The notes under the pieces: generated by a model
Database searches by the model: none
Told to the model about the DNA's origin: nothing
The model's input: the letters and a program-made list of their open reading frames with translations, nothing else
Origin: Oscillospiraceae bacterium
GTDB taxonomy: Bacteria; Bacillota; Clostridia; Oscillospirales; Ruminococcaceae
Direction of reading: 5' to 3'
Assembly (NCBI GenBank): GCA_016281125.1
Contig: JAEEIA010000017.1
Span: 1 to 64,000 of the forward strand
DNA length: 64,000 bases
Part shown: one piece after another, positions 42,114-51,391 of the stretch
Numbering within the stretch: the first letter of the stretch is position 1
Layout of the letters: each line of letters starts with the position of its first letter
Program-made: the position numbers and the translations under genes

Positions 42114-43571
42114 TTACGCTTTTTCCGCAAAGATCCGCTTGGCAGCATCCGCGACCAGCTCACGCTCATCCATGTGCAGGTGTACGCCGCCCGCAATGAT
42201 CTGATAATCCTCATGACCCTTGCCTGCCAGCAGCACGACATCGCCGGTCTTGGCCTGCTTCATTGCAAGGTAGATCGCTTCCGCACGGTCAGGCTCGGTC
42301 AGGTACGGTACTTCGGTGTCAGTGAGCCCCGCCAGAATATCCTGAATGATCGCCAGCGGATCCTCGTCCCGCGGGTTGTCGGATGTAACCACGACCAGAT
42401 CTGCGAGATTTGCCGCTGCACGCGCCATTTTCGGGCGCTTTGCCGCATCGCGGTTTCCGCCGCAGCCGAACACGGCAATCAGCCGGCCGACCGTGCATTC
42501 CCGCAGGCTCGCAAGTGTTTTTTCCAGCGCATCCGGTGTATGCGCGTAATCGCAGATCACCGTGAAGTCCAGCGCCGTCGGGATAACCTCGCAGCGGCCG
42601 CGCACACCGGTGTAATCGAGCAGCAGCTCCGTCATGACGTTCATCGGCAGGCCGATGCGTCTGCCGACCGCAAGCGCCGCAACCGCGTTGCTGACATTGA
42701 ACATGCCTGTCATGCGCATGGAAAGCGGCATGGCGCTGCCGTGCAGATGCAGCGTGAATTTTGTGCCCTCTGTACCGAGCACGATTTCATCCGCCATTGC
42801 ATCAAAGCGGTCATTTTCCTGCTGACGGATTCCGTAGGTGATCTTTTCACAGGCAGTTTCGGAAAAAAGCCGTCTGCCGTAATCGTCATTGCCGTTGATG
42901 ACCGCATAATCGCAGATATCAAACAGCATCCGCTTGGCAAGGTAGTAGTTTTCCATCGTGCCGTGGACGTCCAGGTGATCCTGCGTCAGATTTGTAAAGA
43001 CCGCACATGCAAAATGCGTCGGCCCGATGCGGTGCTGCTCCAGTCCGAAGGAGGATACCTCCATAACGACCGTCTTGACACCGGCATCTGCCATTCTCCG
43101 CAGGAGCGCAAAATATGCATCGGTCAGCGGCGTGGTATTCGGGGAGGGCAGAATCTCGTCCCCGATTTCATACTGCACGGTGCCGATCAGTCCGACCTTC
43201 TCCCCGGCCTTTTTCAGCATCTCCTTGATCAGCGTTGCCGTCGTCGTCTTGCCGTTTGTGCCGGTCACACCGATCATGCGCATCTGCTGCTCGGGATGCC
43301 CGTACCATGCAGCGCAGAGGTCGCCGTAGGTCTTGCGCGTATCAGTCACCAGAATCTGTCTGTCGCCGAGCCCGAGATCGCGCTCCGTCACGACCGCAGC
43401 CGCGCCCTTCTCAAGCATGGCCTTTGCAGCATCGTGCCCGTCATATTTCTGACCCTTGATGCAGACGAACACCATGTCCGGCTCCAGCTTCCGGGTATCA
43501 TCCGTCACGCCGGTGATTTCCGTATCCGGCAGCGCTGTTCTCAGCGTTTCCAGTAATGTATACAGTTTCAT
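42114..43571 (-). CDS. murE: UDP-MurNAc-tripeptide synthetase MurE, meso-DAP type
   Basis: The 485-residue ligase adds the third amino acid of the stem peptide. ATP loop GTNGKTT at 104-110, HLDVHG, and the specificity motif DNPRDEDP beginning at 398. DNPR is the meso-diaminopimelate type, so the cell wall is probably DAP-based. The start at 43571 follows ACGGAGAGTTTC; the frame to 43676 includes untranslated spacer. Confidence 0.96.
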   Translation of the reverse strand: MKLYTLLETLRTALPDTEITGVTDDTRKLEPDMVFVCIKGQKYDGHDAAKAMLEKGAAAVVTERDLGLGDRQILVTDTRKTYGDLCAAWYGHPEQQMRMIGVTGTNGKTTTATLIKEMLKKAGEKVGLIGTVQYEIGDEILPSPNTTPLTDAYFALLRRMADAGVKTVVMEVSSFGLEQHRIGPTHFACAVFTNLTQDHLDVHGTMENYYLAKRMLFDICDYAVINGNDDYGRRLFSETACEKITYGIRQQENDRFDAMADEIVLGTEGTKFTLHLHGSAMPLSMRMTGMFNVSNAVAALAVGRRIGLPMNVMTELLLDYTGVRGRCEVIPTALDFTVICDYAHTPDALEKTLASLRECTVGRLIAVFGCGGNRDAAKRPKMARAAANLADLVVVTSDNPRDEDPLAIIQDILAGLTDTEVPYLTEPDRAEAIYLAMKQAKTGDVVLLAGKGHEDYQIIAGGVHLHMDERELVADAAKRIFAEKA

Positions 43572-43715
43572 GAAACTCTCCGTTTTCTCCGTCCGGAGCG
43601 GAATGCTCCGTATTTCCGGCTCAGATTCTCCGCATCGACGGAGAACAGTTTCCCCGCCGGACACCCGAACCGGCATCCGGCGGAAGAAAGGATTGAGCGT
43701 CGCTTGTGTAAATCA

Positions 43716-46142
43716 TTATCCGCGGTCGTCATCCGTACCGAAGCTCAGCTCGATGACCGACCATTTCTCGACCATCGTGCCCGGCCGGATATTCTGATGT
43801 GTCACCTGGCTTGCACTGTGCGTGGAGCCCTTCGCCACATAGTTCAGGCCTTTTTCCTCCATGACCTCGTTGACCTGCTCCAGCGTCATGCCGGTGCCTT
43901 CGATCGTCGGCACCTCGATCATTTCCGAGCGCACGCTGCTTTCGGTGTAAAGCATCACCGTGCAGCCCTTCGCCACATTTGTTCCGGTGATCGGCATCTG
44001 CATTGTGACGATGTCGCCGTCGCCGGACTTCTCATATTTCAGCCCCTGCGACTCCAGCATCTTCACTGCCTCATCGACGCTCAGGTCAATAAGCATCGGC
44101 ACCGTGATGTCCTTATGCGCCGCTTCCTCCTCGGTATACTCCGGATAGAATCCGAGATACGGCAGCGTCTTTTCCATCACGGAACGGCAGTACGGTGCGC
44201 AGACCGTTGCGCCGTAGTAGCGCTCATCGCCGCTGTACGGCTCATCCGCCATGATCAGCAGCACAATCTCGGGATCGTCAGCCGGTGCAAAGCAGCAGTA
44301 CGATGCGACATATTCATAGGCCGGCCGCTTATCCAGCTTTTCAGACGTACCGGATTTGCCGCCGATCTTATAGCCTTTGATGTACGCATTGCTCTTCTCG
44401 TTGCCGTCCACAACGAACTGAAGCGCCCGGCGCATTTCCTCCGACGTTTCCTCGGAGATGACCTGACGGCGCACCTCCTTTTCATGGGACAGCACAATGT
44501 TGCCGGATTTGTCCACAACCTTGCTGACCACATAAGGCTTCAACAGATAGCCGCCGTTGACAACCGCCGCATAGCCCGTGACCATTTCAATCGGCGTCAG
44601 CGAATTGTGCTGACCGTAAGCACTGGCCGCAAGATCCACAACGCTCATTTTGTCGACCGGCGTGCTGAGCGAGCCGCTCTCGCCCGGCAGATCAATGCCG
44701 GTTTTTTCGCTCAGGCCGAACGAATCGAAGTACTTGCAGAACAGCTCCTTGCCGAGCCGCTGTCCGATCTGAATGAACGCCGGGTTGCACGAATGCAGCA
44801 GGATCTCCTCAAAGGACTGCGATTTGTGTCCGGGCTCACCGATAGAGCAGTGAATCCGCTCTCCGGCAACGACCTCCACGCCGCTGCAATAAAAGTTGTC
44901 GCCGTAATACTGAACCTTATCCTCTTCCAGACCGGCGGATGCGGTAAAGACCTTGAACACCGAACCCGGCACATAGGTTTCAGAAATGCACTTGTTGCGC
45001 CACTGGGTTTCATGTGCCTTATCCAGCGCATCCTTGCGCTTATTTTCATCCTGGATGCTCTCAATCTCGGCAGCCAGCGCCTGGTCATAGACCTCATAAG
45101 GCTCATTTGCATCAAAGCCGCCGGAGGTCGCCATTGCAATCACGGCGCCGGTTTTTGCATTCAGCATGACGCCGCAGCCGCGCTGTGCAACCTTGAACGT
45201 ATCCACCATGTCGTTGACTGCGTTTTGCAGATAGGTCTGAACGGTCATGTCCAGCGTCATGTAGACGTCGTCGCCGTCCTGCGCCGGATAGGTTTTGGAA
45301 TAGCGGTAAGGCATGGCATTGCCGTTCGCATCCACCGCCGTGATATTTCGGCCGTCGATGCCGGACAGATATTTGTCGTAGGATTTTTCAACGCCGTAAA
45401 AACCGTGGCCGTCCGCCATGTTAAAGCCGATGACGGAGGCGGCAAGCTCATTCTGCGGATAGTACCGCTTGGTATCGGAAAGGCGGCTGATGGAGGAAAG
45501 CGAAATCGTGCGTCCGCTGCCCGCAACGTGAATCTCACTGATGAAATCCAGAATGCGGTCAGCGCGGCTCTTTTCGACCTGCTTTTTCAGCACGACATAA
45601 TTGCTGTCCTTTTCAAACGCCTCGCGGACATCCTTCGGCTTGAGCTCCAGCGTATCGGACAGATAATCCACAACAATCGTTTTGATATCCTCCGGATCGA
45701 CAATGTCCGCCTTGGCAATGCCGCCGGATTCCTGCTTTTTGATGGCTGCCTCCAGAAGCTCCTTATTGCGCTTTTCGACGATCTGCATTTCCTGCTTGAA
45801 CAGGCCGGGATCCACAAAAATCTTGTAGACCGTCGCGCTCTGTGCGAGCACCGCGCCGTTCGCATCGTAGATGGAGCCGCGCGCCGCAGAGAGCTTCACC
45901 GTGTTGAACTGTCTGGAATTTGCCATATCGGTATAGACATCATGCTCCATCACCATGATCCGGAACAGATTGACGCTGAGTGCAAATGCACAGAACAGAA
46001 CAAACGTCAGAATCACCGCATTCGCACGGAGCTTCATGCTCTTGGACGGCGCTTTGGAACGGAATCCGCGCTTCCACATCTGGTGGTTCTTGGAGGCTTT
46101 GATTTTCTTTGTAATATAATTCCGGTCGGTTGACTTCGGCAT
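43716..46142 (-). CDS. Class B penicillin-binding protein with PASTA domains (PbpB/SpoVD type)
   Basis: The 808-residue transpeptidase has a basic cytoplasmic head, one membrane helix (about 40-62), a PBP dimerisation domain and a transpeptidase domain with active serine S394 in GSVFK, then the KSGTSE box at about K596 where most have KTG. Two C-terminal PASTA domains (from about 655) follow, beginning VPMLIDLSVDEAV and VPTIEGTGMTLEQV. PASTA modules and the operon place match SpoVD/PBP2B partners of FtsW/SpoVE. GAAGGGGTGAATCC precedes the start. Division or spore cortex function cannot be separated here. Confidence 0.94.
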   Translation of the reverse strand: MPKSTDRNYITKKIKASKNHQMWKRGFRSKAPSKSMKLRANAVILTFVLFCAFALSVNLFRIMVMEHDVYTDMANSRQFNTVKLSAARGSIYDANGAVLAQSATVYKIFVDPGLFKQEMQIVEKRNKELLEAAIKKQESGGIAKADIVDPEDIKTIVVDYLSDTLELKPKDVREAFEKDSNYVVLKKQVEKSRADRILDFISEIHVAGSGRTISLSSISRLSDTKRYYPQNELAASVIGFNMADGHGFYGVEKSYDKYLSGIDGRNITAVDANGNAMPYRYSKTYPAQDGDDVYMTLDMTVQTYLQNAVNDMVDTFKVAQRGCGVMLNAKTGAVIAMATSGGFDANEPYEVYDQALAAEIESIQDENKRKDALDKAHETQWRNKCISETYVPGSVFKVFTASAGLEEDKVQYYGDNFYCSGVEVVAGERIHCSIGEPGHKSQSFEEILLHSCNPAFIQIGQRLGKELFCKYFDSFGLSEKTGIDLPGESGSLSTPVDKMSVVDLAASAYGQHNSLTPIEMVTGYAAVVNGGYLLKPYVVSKVVDKSGNIVLSHEKEVRRQVISEETSEEMRRALQFVVDGNEKSNAYIKGYKIGGKSGTSEKLDKRPAYEYVASYCCFAPADDPEIVLLIMADEPYSGDERYYGATVCAPYCRSVMEKTLPYLGFYPEYTEEEAAHKDITVPMLIDLSVDEAVKMLESQGLKYEKSGDGDIVTMQMPITGTNVAKGCTVMLYTESSVRSEMIEVPTIEGTGMTLEQVNEVMEEKGLNYVAKGSTHSASQVTHQNIRPGTMVEKWSVIELSFGTDDDRG

Positions 46143-46482
46143 GGATTCACCCCTTCCTCAGGCTCATACCGGTCAATGATTTCATAAACAAAAAATAAGG
46201 CGGAAAGCATACCGGATGCCCCCGCCTGACTGCATGGCAGGCAAGCTCATGGCTCCGGGGATCTCCAGCTGTCCGCTGCGCATCACCGCATACCGGTCCG
46301 TTTGCTGTACGCAGGACCGTTTTTGCTTACCTGTTTTTTGATTGCAATGCGGAGCCGGTACGGGATCTTCTCCATCCCGCCCAAGCTGCTCCGTTCTTTT
46401 GCTCTACACATTTTTGACCGATCTCATTTCGGCATATCTGTTTCTATCTGTAACGGAGCATTGCCCCGGTTACATGCATATG
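46143..46482 (-). other. 340-base leader between the ftsL-like gene and the PBP gene
   Basis: No open frame is convincing. On the minus strand it contains AATGTGTAGAGCAAAAGAAC followed by GTACC. A similar block lies in the mraZ leader near 49160-49200. Several GC-rich arms could form hairpins. It may be a regulatory RNA region. Confidence 0.45.
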
Positions 46483-47382
46483 TTATTTGCCGCGCAAAAA
46501 TTCCCAGATTCCGACGAGCTTGTCATTGACGCGCACGAAGAAGTTCTCCTCTGGCTCGGTAATGATGACCTCATCCTCCGTCCGGAGCTGAATATAGGTG
46601 ATCTGTGACTGATTCAGTGGACGCAGTCCAAGAACATTTTCAGCGTACTCCTCAATATTCTTGACTGTCATCTTGCCCTCCATTTCGGAGCGCATACTGA
46701 CATTTTTCGCCGTCAGATCATCATATTCCGTTTGCAGCTTTGCGATTTCGGTATAGACCTCATTAAGCTGAACGCGCCCGTAAATCACCGTTCCGATCAG
46801 AACGCCGCACAGGATGCCGAGTGTAATGGCACCTCCTGTCGTGATCCGGTTCTGATACGTGCCGGAGCCGGTTCCGGAACGGGTATAGCGTCCGCCCTTT
46901 GCTGTCCGCGATTCCGCATCGCCAGCGGCTTTGCCGTGTTTCTTTGTCTTCTTTTTCTTCTTTTGTACGGGGGGCTTCTTTTTCTTCGGTTCCGGCTTCT
47001 GTTCCGGTTCGTCCCCCGTGGGGATATCAATGATAATATCGTTCCCGCCGTCCATCTCCGGCGGTTCGGCGGAAGGCGCTTCTGCCTCACTGACTGCAAG
47101 CATCAGGATCGCAGCGGCATCCTCCCTGTTGCGCTCTGACATTTCGCGGCGCATTTCGCGTTCAGCAAGAATCCGTTCCTGCTCCCGCATAATGCGCTCT
47201 GTTTCCGTCAGTCTGCGCGCTGCTTCTCCGGCGAGCTTCCGCTTCCTTGCTCTCGCTTTGGAGGCGTTGCTCATCGTCAGATTCCGCAGGGATTTCAGCC
47301 TTCGTTCTTTTGAAGTCAGGCTGCTCTCGCGGTCCGGGGACGACGCATAGTCCGTAAACGGAGCAAAATAGTCCTCGGCCAT
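46483..47382 (-). CDS. FtsL/DivIC-like division protein with long cytoplasmic head
   Basis: The 299-residue protein has the short FtsL-type module only at the end: a membrane helix (about 183-202) and a coiled coil (VYTEIAKLQTEYDDLTAKNVSM), ending with the VLGLRPLNQSQITYIQL pattern typical of FtsL/DivIC. The first 180 residues are charged: a helical MREQERILAEREMRREMSERN stretch and a run of lysines (PKKKKPPVQKKKKKTKK). FtsL is usually 100-130 residues. The start ATG at 47382 has GGAGG 9 bases upstream. Place between rsmH and the PBP gene is the usual ftsL position. Confidence 0.8.
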   Translation of the reverse strand: MAEDYFAPFTDYASSPDRESSLTSKERRLKSLRNLTMSNASKARARKRKLAGEAARRLTETERIMREQERILAEREMRREMSERNREDAAAILMLAVSEAEAPSAEPPEMDGGNDIIIDIPTGDEPEQKPEPKKKKPPVQKKKKKTKKHGKAAGDAESRTAKGGRYTRSGTGSGTYQNRITTGGAITLGILCGVLIGTVIYGRVQLNEVYTEIAKLQTEYDDLTAKNVSMRSEMEGKMTVKNIEEYAENVLGLRPLNQSQITYIQLRTEDEVIITEPEENFFVRVNDKLVGIWEFLRGK

Positions 47383-47573
47383 CCGCACTCACCTCCCTCT
47401 CCAATAAGGGCTGCCGATGCGGTCGGCTGCTGCTTTCTGTATATCATGCAGCCGGCCGCACAGCAAACGTCCACACTCGTTTTGTGCAGTTACCGGTGAA
47501 GGTGCTTCTTTCTTTTGCTTTGTAATGGTCTTTGTTCGGGATAATCGTTTTGTTTTGTTCTCTTTTGTGCTGA
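47383..47573. other. Spacer between rsmH and the ftsL-like gene
   Basis: A frame overlapping the end of rsmH continues across it but shows no start signal and has low-complexity Lys/Thr composition. I see no gene. Confidence 0.5.
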
Positions 47574-48500
47574 TTACAGCTTTTCGATTGACCGCAGCTT
47601 GGCGCTGTGGCTTCTCGGGTTCCGTGCCAGCTCCTCGGGAGAAGCGGTCAGCGGTTTCCGGCGCAGCAGTCTGCCCTCCGGCTGATGTCCGCAGACACAG
47701 ACCGGAAATTCCGGCGGACAGGTACAGCCTGTACACCATTTTGCAAACGCCTGCTTGACGATTCTGTCCTCCAGACTGTGAAAGGTCAGGATGACGAGCC
47801 GTCCGCCGGACTTGAGAGATGAAAATGCAGCCTCCAGTGCAATGCTCAGACAGTTCAGCTCATCGTTGACCGCGATGCGCAGTGCCTGAAAGCTCTTTTT
47901 GCAGGGATTCTTGTCGCGCCGTACCTTTGCAGGGACGCCCTTTTTAATCAGCTCCGCGAGCTCCAGTGTCGTTTCGATCGGCTTGATTTCTCTTGCCGAA
48001 ACAATCTGTGCCGCGATCTGACGGGCATACTTCTCCTCGCCGTACCGGAACAGAATATCGCTCAGCTCCGCCGCACTCAGCGTGTTGACAAGATCAGCAG
48101 CAGTTCTGCCCTCCTGTGACATCCGCATATCGAGCGGCGCATCCTGGTGATAGGAAAAGCCCCGGGAGCCTTCATCCAGTTCATGACTGCTGACGCCGAG
48201 ATCCAGCAGAATCCCGTCCGCCTTGACGCCGCGCTCTGCGAGCACATTGCCAAGCTCGGTGAAGTTCACGCGGATCAGCTCCGCCGGCAGTCCCGCAAGC
48301 CGTTTTCCGGCCTCCGCGATCGCATCGGGATCCTGATCGAGCGCGTAGAGCTTTCCGCCGTCCGTCAGCAGCTCTGCAATGGCGCGGGAATGATTTCCGC
48401 CGCCCGCAGTGCCGTCCAGATAAATGCCGTCCGGCTTGACCGCCAGATCCGCGATGACCTCATCCCGCATCACAGCTACATGATATACCTGTTCCGCCAT
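47574..48500 (-). CDS. rsmH: 16S rRNA m4C1402 methyltransferase RsmH (MraW)
   Basis: The 308-residue SAM enzyme has the start YHVAVMRDEVIADLAV, SAM loop GTAGGGNHS (about 31-38), LLDLGVSSHELDEGSRGFSYHQDAPLDMRM, RVFQALRI-like (KSFQALRIAVNDEL) and FHSLEDRIVK motifs. It methylates N4 of C1402 in 16S rRNA. Four bases separate it from mraZ, as is usual. Confidence 0.96.
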   Translation of the reverse strand: MAEQVYHVAVMRDEVIADLAVKPDGIYLDGTAGGGNHSRAIAELLTDGGKLYALDQDPDAIAEAGKRLAGLPAELIRVNFTELGNVLAERGVKADGILLDLGVSSHELDEGSRGFSYHQDAPLDMRMSQEGRTAADLVNTLSAAELSDILFRYGEEKYARQIAAQIVSAREIKPIETTLELAELIKKGVPAKVRRDKNPCKKSFQALRIAVNDELNCLSIALEAAFSSLKSGGRLVILTFHSLEDRIVKQAFAKWCTGCTCPPEFPVCVCGHQPEGRLLRRKPLTASPEELARNPRSHSAKLRSIEKL

Positions 48501-48504
48501 GGGA

Positions 48505-49005
48505 TCAGTCCTCGCTTTCCGCAGTCAGTGCCTCAAGCCGTTTTCTGCGATCTCTGTCCTTCTTTGCGCGTCTCTTTTTCTTGAGCTCCTCGCGCTCTGC
48601 CTCGTAAGCGATCAGGCGTTCCTCTGACCAGAGTTCCGCGTACTCACCGACGCCGACCACGACAACCTTGTCCGACAGTCCCGCGTAGCTGATCAGCTGC
48701 TCCGGAACCGTGATCCGTCCGTTCTTGTCCGGAGGGATCCGCGCCGTGTCCTTGCCGAAGTCACGCAGTTCGTCCTTGACGTCCTCATCGTCATAGCCTT
48801 CATCAATGAATTCCTGTCTGATGCGCTCCAGCTCCGCTCTGTAACCCGTTTCCGAGCGTACAACCAGAAATCCCCGGTTGTTTGCATCCGGAGAGGTATA
48901 CAGTGCCTCGCCGATGGCATTGCGAAAAGCCGCAGGGAAGCTGATACGTCCGCGCTGATCCATTAAAACGGTCTGTCTGCCCGACATATAGGTCTGTCCG
49001 TCCAA
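48505..49005 (-). CDS. mraZ: Transcriptional regulator MraZ
   Basis: The 166-residue protein has two SpoVT-AbrB-like halves (QRGRISFPAAFRNAIG and KNGRITVPEQLISYAGL) and a C-terminal basic tail (KKKRRAKKDRDRRKR) longer than in most MraZ (about 143-152). MraZ binds direct repeats in its own promoter and represses the mra cluster. The start is TTG at 49005 with GGGAGG 9 bases upstream; the first ATG 18 bases later has no site. It is first in the operon. Confidence 0.93.
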   Translation of the reverse strand: MDGQTYMSGRQTVLMDQRGRISFPAAFRNAIGEALYTSPDANNRGFLVVRSETGYRAELERIRQEFIDEGYDDEDVKDELRDFGKDTARIPPDKNGRITVPEQLISYAGLSDKVVVVGVGEYAELWSEERLIAYEAEREELKKKRRAKKDRDRRKRLEALTAESED

Positions 49006-49303
49006 AAATCAGCGCCTCCCTTCTCAGCTTCCGCAGGGAGATGCCCGTGAACGATCCGGTTTGCGGAAAGGCGCGTGCCTGTTTTTGTATCGGCCTGTGC
49101 CGTTCCGATCCGGTTCACCGATTCCGTCCGGAATCGGGATGCGTTCCGCGGGTGGTACCATCATCCTGCTTCGCATTCTTCTCTTCTACACATTCTGTAC
49201 AGCGCAGAGCCGGTCGCATTCCGCGGGTTTCAGTGACCGGATCCGGTGTATCCGTTTCCTTTCACTTCCATCCGATGGATTTGCTTTCCATCTCTGCCCT
49301 ATC
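49006..49303 (-). promoter_or_regulatory. Long mraZ leader
   Basis: About 295 bases separate promoter and start. It contains GATGGAAAG and GATGGAAGTG near the 5' end, which could be MraZ-type repeats, a GGTACCACC palindromic stretch and the AATGTGTAGA block shared with the PBP leader. No coding frame is seen. Confidence 0.4.
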
Positions 49304-49332
49304 ATTATAACAGATTGCCTTTCTCTTGTCAA
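49304..49332 (-). promoter_or_regulatory. Sigma-A promoter of the mra cluster
   Basis: Minus strand TTGACA, 17 bases, TATAAT. Confidence 0.88.
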
Positions 49333-49928
49333 GCCCCGCGCGCAAACTTTTTTGGACAATTTCTAACTTTTTTTGCAGCCTCCGAAGACGCAATTCAGCG
49401 GTCGCATGAACGCATGTTCCGTCTTATTGGAGCAGCGTAATTTCATCGTATTTATGTTAATTTTCGCATGTGAAAGCGGCGGTGCAGGCATGTGCCCGGG
49501 CAGCCTTCTTCCGGCACGGAAACGGCGTGTTTTCGTCGAAAAATGCGATGCAGCCCGCGCTGTCGAATCGACAGGAACGAGCATGCTTTTCCGGATTCGG
49601 TTTATGCACAATGCACAATTACTTAAAATCAATATATAGACAGTGTGCAGGTTTTTGCACACTACATCTTGTGTTTGACGGAAAAATCAGCCGTATTTTT
49701 CTCTAGATTTGCCCTGCGGATTTTTTGAAAAAATGTCCCGGAGCCCGCAAATAAATATTTTCGGGCAGTCAAAATCACATGCCGGGGCATGAATGGGCAC
49801 GGCATTTCCGGGAACCGGAACGGCAGCAGTCCGCAGCGAAAACCCGCCGCGGGCACGGATGGGCACCCCGATTCTGCTCCGTCCGGACAGCAGCGCCGTA
49901 AATCGTGAAACTTTTTTGCGCTTACCTC
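49333..49928. other. Divergent intergenic region between mraZ and pyrH
   Basis: No gene is credible. The one notable item is the palindrome AGTGTGCA-6 bases-TGCACACT at 49642-49663, which may be an operator or a weak hairpin. Confidence 0.45.
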
Positions 49929-49957
49929 TTTACAATATTGGCGAAATCGTGTATAAT
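49929..49957 (+). promoter_or_regulatory. Sigma-A promoter of the pyrH operon
   Basis: TTTACA, 17-base spacer, TATAAT, about 35 bases upstream of pyrH. Confidence 0.82.
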
Positions 49958-49991
49958 AAACTTGTATATCATGACTGCGGAGGTAAACCCA

Positions 49992-50702
49992 ATGGAACTG
50001 AAATATAAGCGCGTACTCTTAAAGGTCAGCGGCGAGGCCCTAGCCGGTGCAAAAAAGACCGGCCTGGACTATGACGTCATCATGCCGATCTGCCGTGCAA
50101 TCAAGCGCTGCGCGGATGCCGGCGTTCAGGTCGGCGTCGTGGTGGGCGGCGGCAACTTCTGGCGCGGACGCTCGTCCGGTGCCATGGATCGCACCAGAGC
50201 TGACCACATCGGAATGCTGGCCACTGCCATGAACGCTCTTGCGCTGGCAGATGCGCTCGAGGATCTCGGCTGTGAGGTGCGCGTGCAGACCGCACTGACC
50301 ATGGCAAGCGTCGCGGAGCCGTACATCCGGAACCGTGCGATCCGCCACTTTGAAAAGGGCAGAATCGTGATCTTCGGCTGCGGCACCGGCAATCCGTTCT
50401 TCTCGACCGATACCGCCGCCGCGCTGCGTGCCGCGGAAATCGAGGCGGATATCCTGATGAAAGCCACCATGGTGGACGGCGTCTACGACAAGGATCCGAA
50501 CAAGTACCCCGATGCAAAGAAGTACGAAAAGCTCACCTTTACCGAAGTCGTCAACAATCAGCTCGGCGTCATGGATTCGACTGCCGCCGCGCTGTGCCGC
50601 GACAACGGCATGACTGCTCTGGTCTTTGACCTCAGCAGACCGGACAACATTTACGATGCCTGCATGGGGCAGAGCATCGGAACGCTTGTCATTCCGGAAT
50701 AA
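49992..50702 (+). CDS. pyrH: UMP kinase
   Basis: The 236-residue kinase phosphorylates UMP to [46 protein letters not shown] and [19 protein letters not shown] are diagnostic. The start at 49992 has TGCGGAGGTAAACCC upstream. It begins the run pyrH-frr-uppS-cdsA-dxr, conserved in many bacteria; tsf and rpsB, often just before, are not adjacent here. Confidence 0.97.
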   Translation: MELKYKRVLLKVSGEALAGAKKTGLDYDVIMPICRAIKRCADAGVQVGVVVGGGNFWRGRSSGAMDRTRADHIGMLATAMNALALADALEDLGCEVRVQTALTMASVAEPYIRNRAIRHFEKGRIVIFGCGTGNPFFSTDTAAALRAAEIEADILMKATMVDGVYDKDPNKYPDAKKYEKLTFTEVVNNQLGVMDSTAAALCRDNGMTALVFDLSRPDNIYDACMGQSIGTLVIPE

Positions 50703-50779
50703 TCCGGAACAGAACACCTGTTTCAAATCTCATATTATAATAGTATAAGAAAACCAAATCCTGTAAGGAGATGAATCAC

Positions 50780-51346
50780 ATGAATGAGATCATTAAGGAA
50801 AAGCTGGATGCTTCCGAAAAGAACATGAAGAAGATTGTTGAGCGTCTGCAAAAGGAGTACGGTTCCATCCGTGCCGGCAGAGCCAACCCCGCCGTGCTGG
50901 ACAAGATCCCGATCGACTACTACGGCTCCCCGACACCGATCAACCAGGTCGCTGCCGTTGCGGTGTCCGAGGGCAGAATGCTCCTCATTACCCCGTGGGA
51001 TCCGAGCATGATCCGCCCGATCTCCAAGGCGATTCTCGCCTCCGATCTGGGCATCACCCCGACAGACGACGGCAAGACCATCCGCCTCGTCTTCCCGCAG
51101 CCGACGGAGGACCGCCGCAAGGAGCTCGCCAAGACCGCAAAGAAATACGGCGACGAGGCCAAGGTCGCAATCCGCAATGAGCGCCGCGACCTCATGGAAA
51201 AATTCAAGAAGCTCAAGAAAGATTCCGCACTGACCGAAGACGATCAGAACGAAGCCGAAAAGAAAACCCAGAAGCTGACCGACCGCTTTACAGAAGAAAT
51301 CGACAAGGTCGTCGCTGAAAAGGAAAAAGAGATCATGAGTCTTTGA
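50780..51346 (+). CDS. frr: Ribosome recycling factor
   Basis: The 188-residue protein with EKLDASEKNMKKIVERLQKEYGSIRAGRANP at its start and KDSALTEDDQNEAEKKTQKLTD near its end splits post-termination ribosomes with EF-G. Start at 50780 with TAAGGAG 9 bases upstream; the ATG at 50771 abuts the Shine-Dalgarno. Confidence 0.97.
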   Translation: MNEIIKEKLDASEKNMKKIVERLQKEYGSIRAGRANPAVLDKIPIDYYGSPTPINQVAAVAVSEGRMLLITPWDPSMIRPISKAILASDLGITPTDDGKTIRLVFPQPTEDRRKELAKTAKKYGDEAKVAIRNERRDLMEKFKKLKKDSALTEDDQNEAEKKTQKLTDRFTEEIDKVVAEKEKEIMSL

Positions 51347-51391
51347 TTTTCCGGCAAAAGGAAGATAAAAGGAAGTAAGGAGTCTGTTCCA

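Noticed and set aside
49140-49175. T-box-like GGTGGTACC sequence in the mraZ leader
   Set aside because: The core AGGGTGGTACCGCG is not matched on either strand, and there is no specifier stem or downstream terminator.
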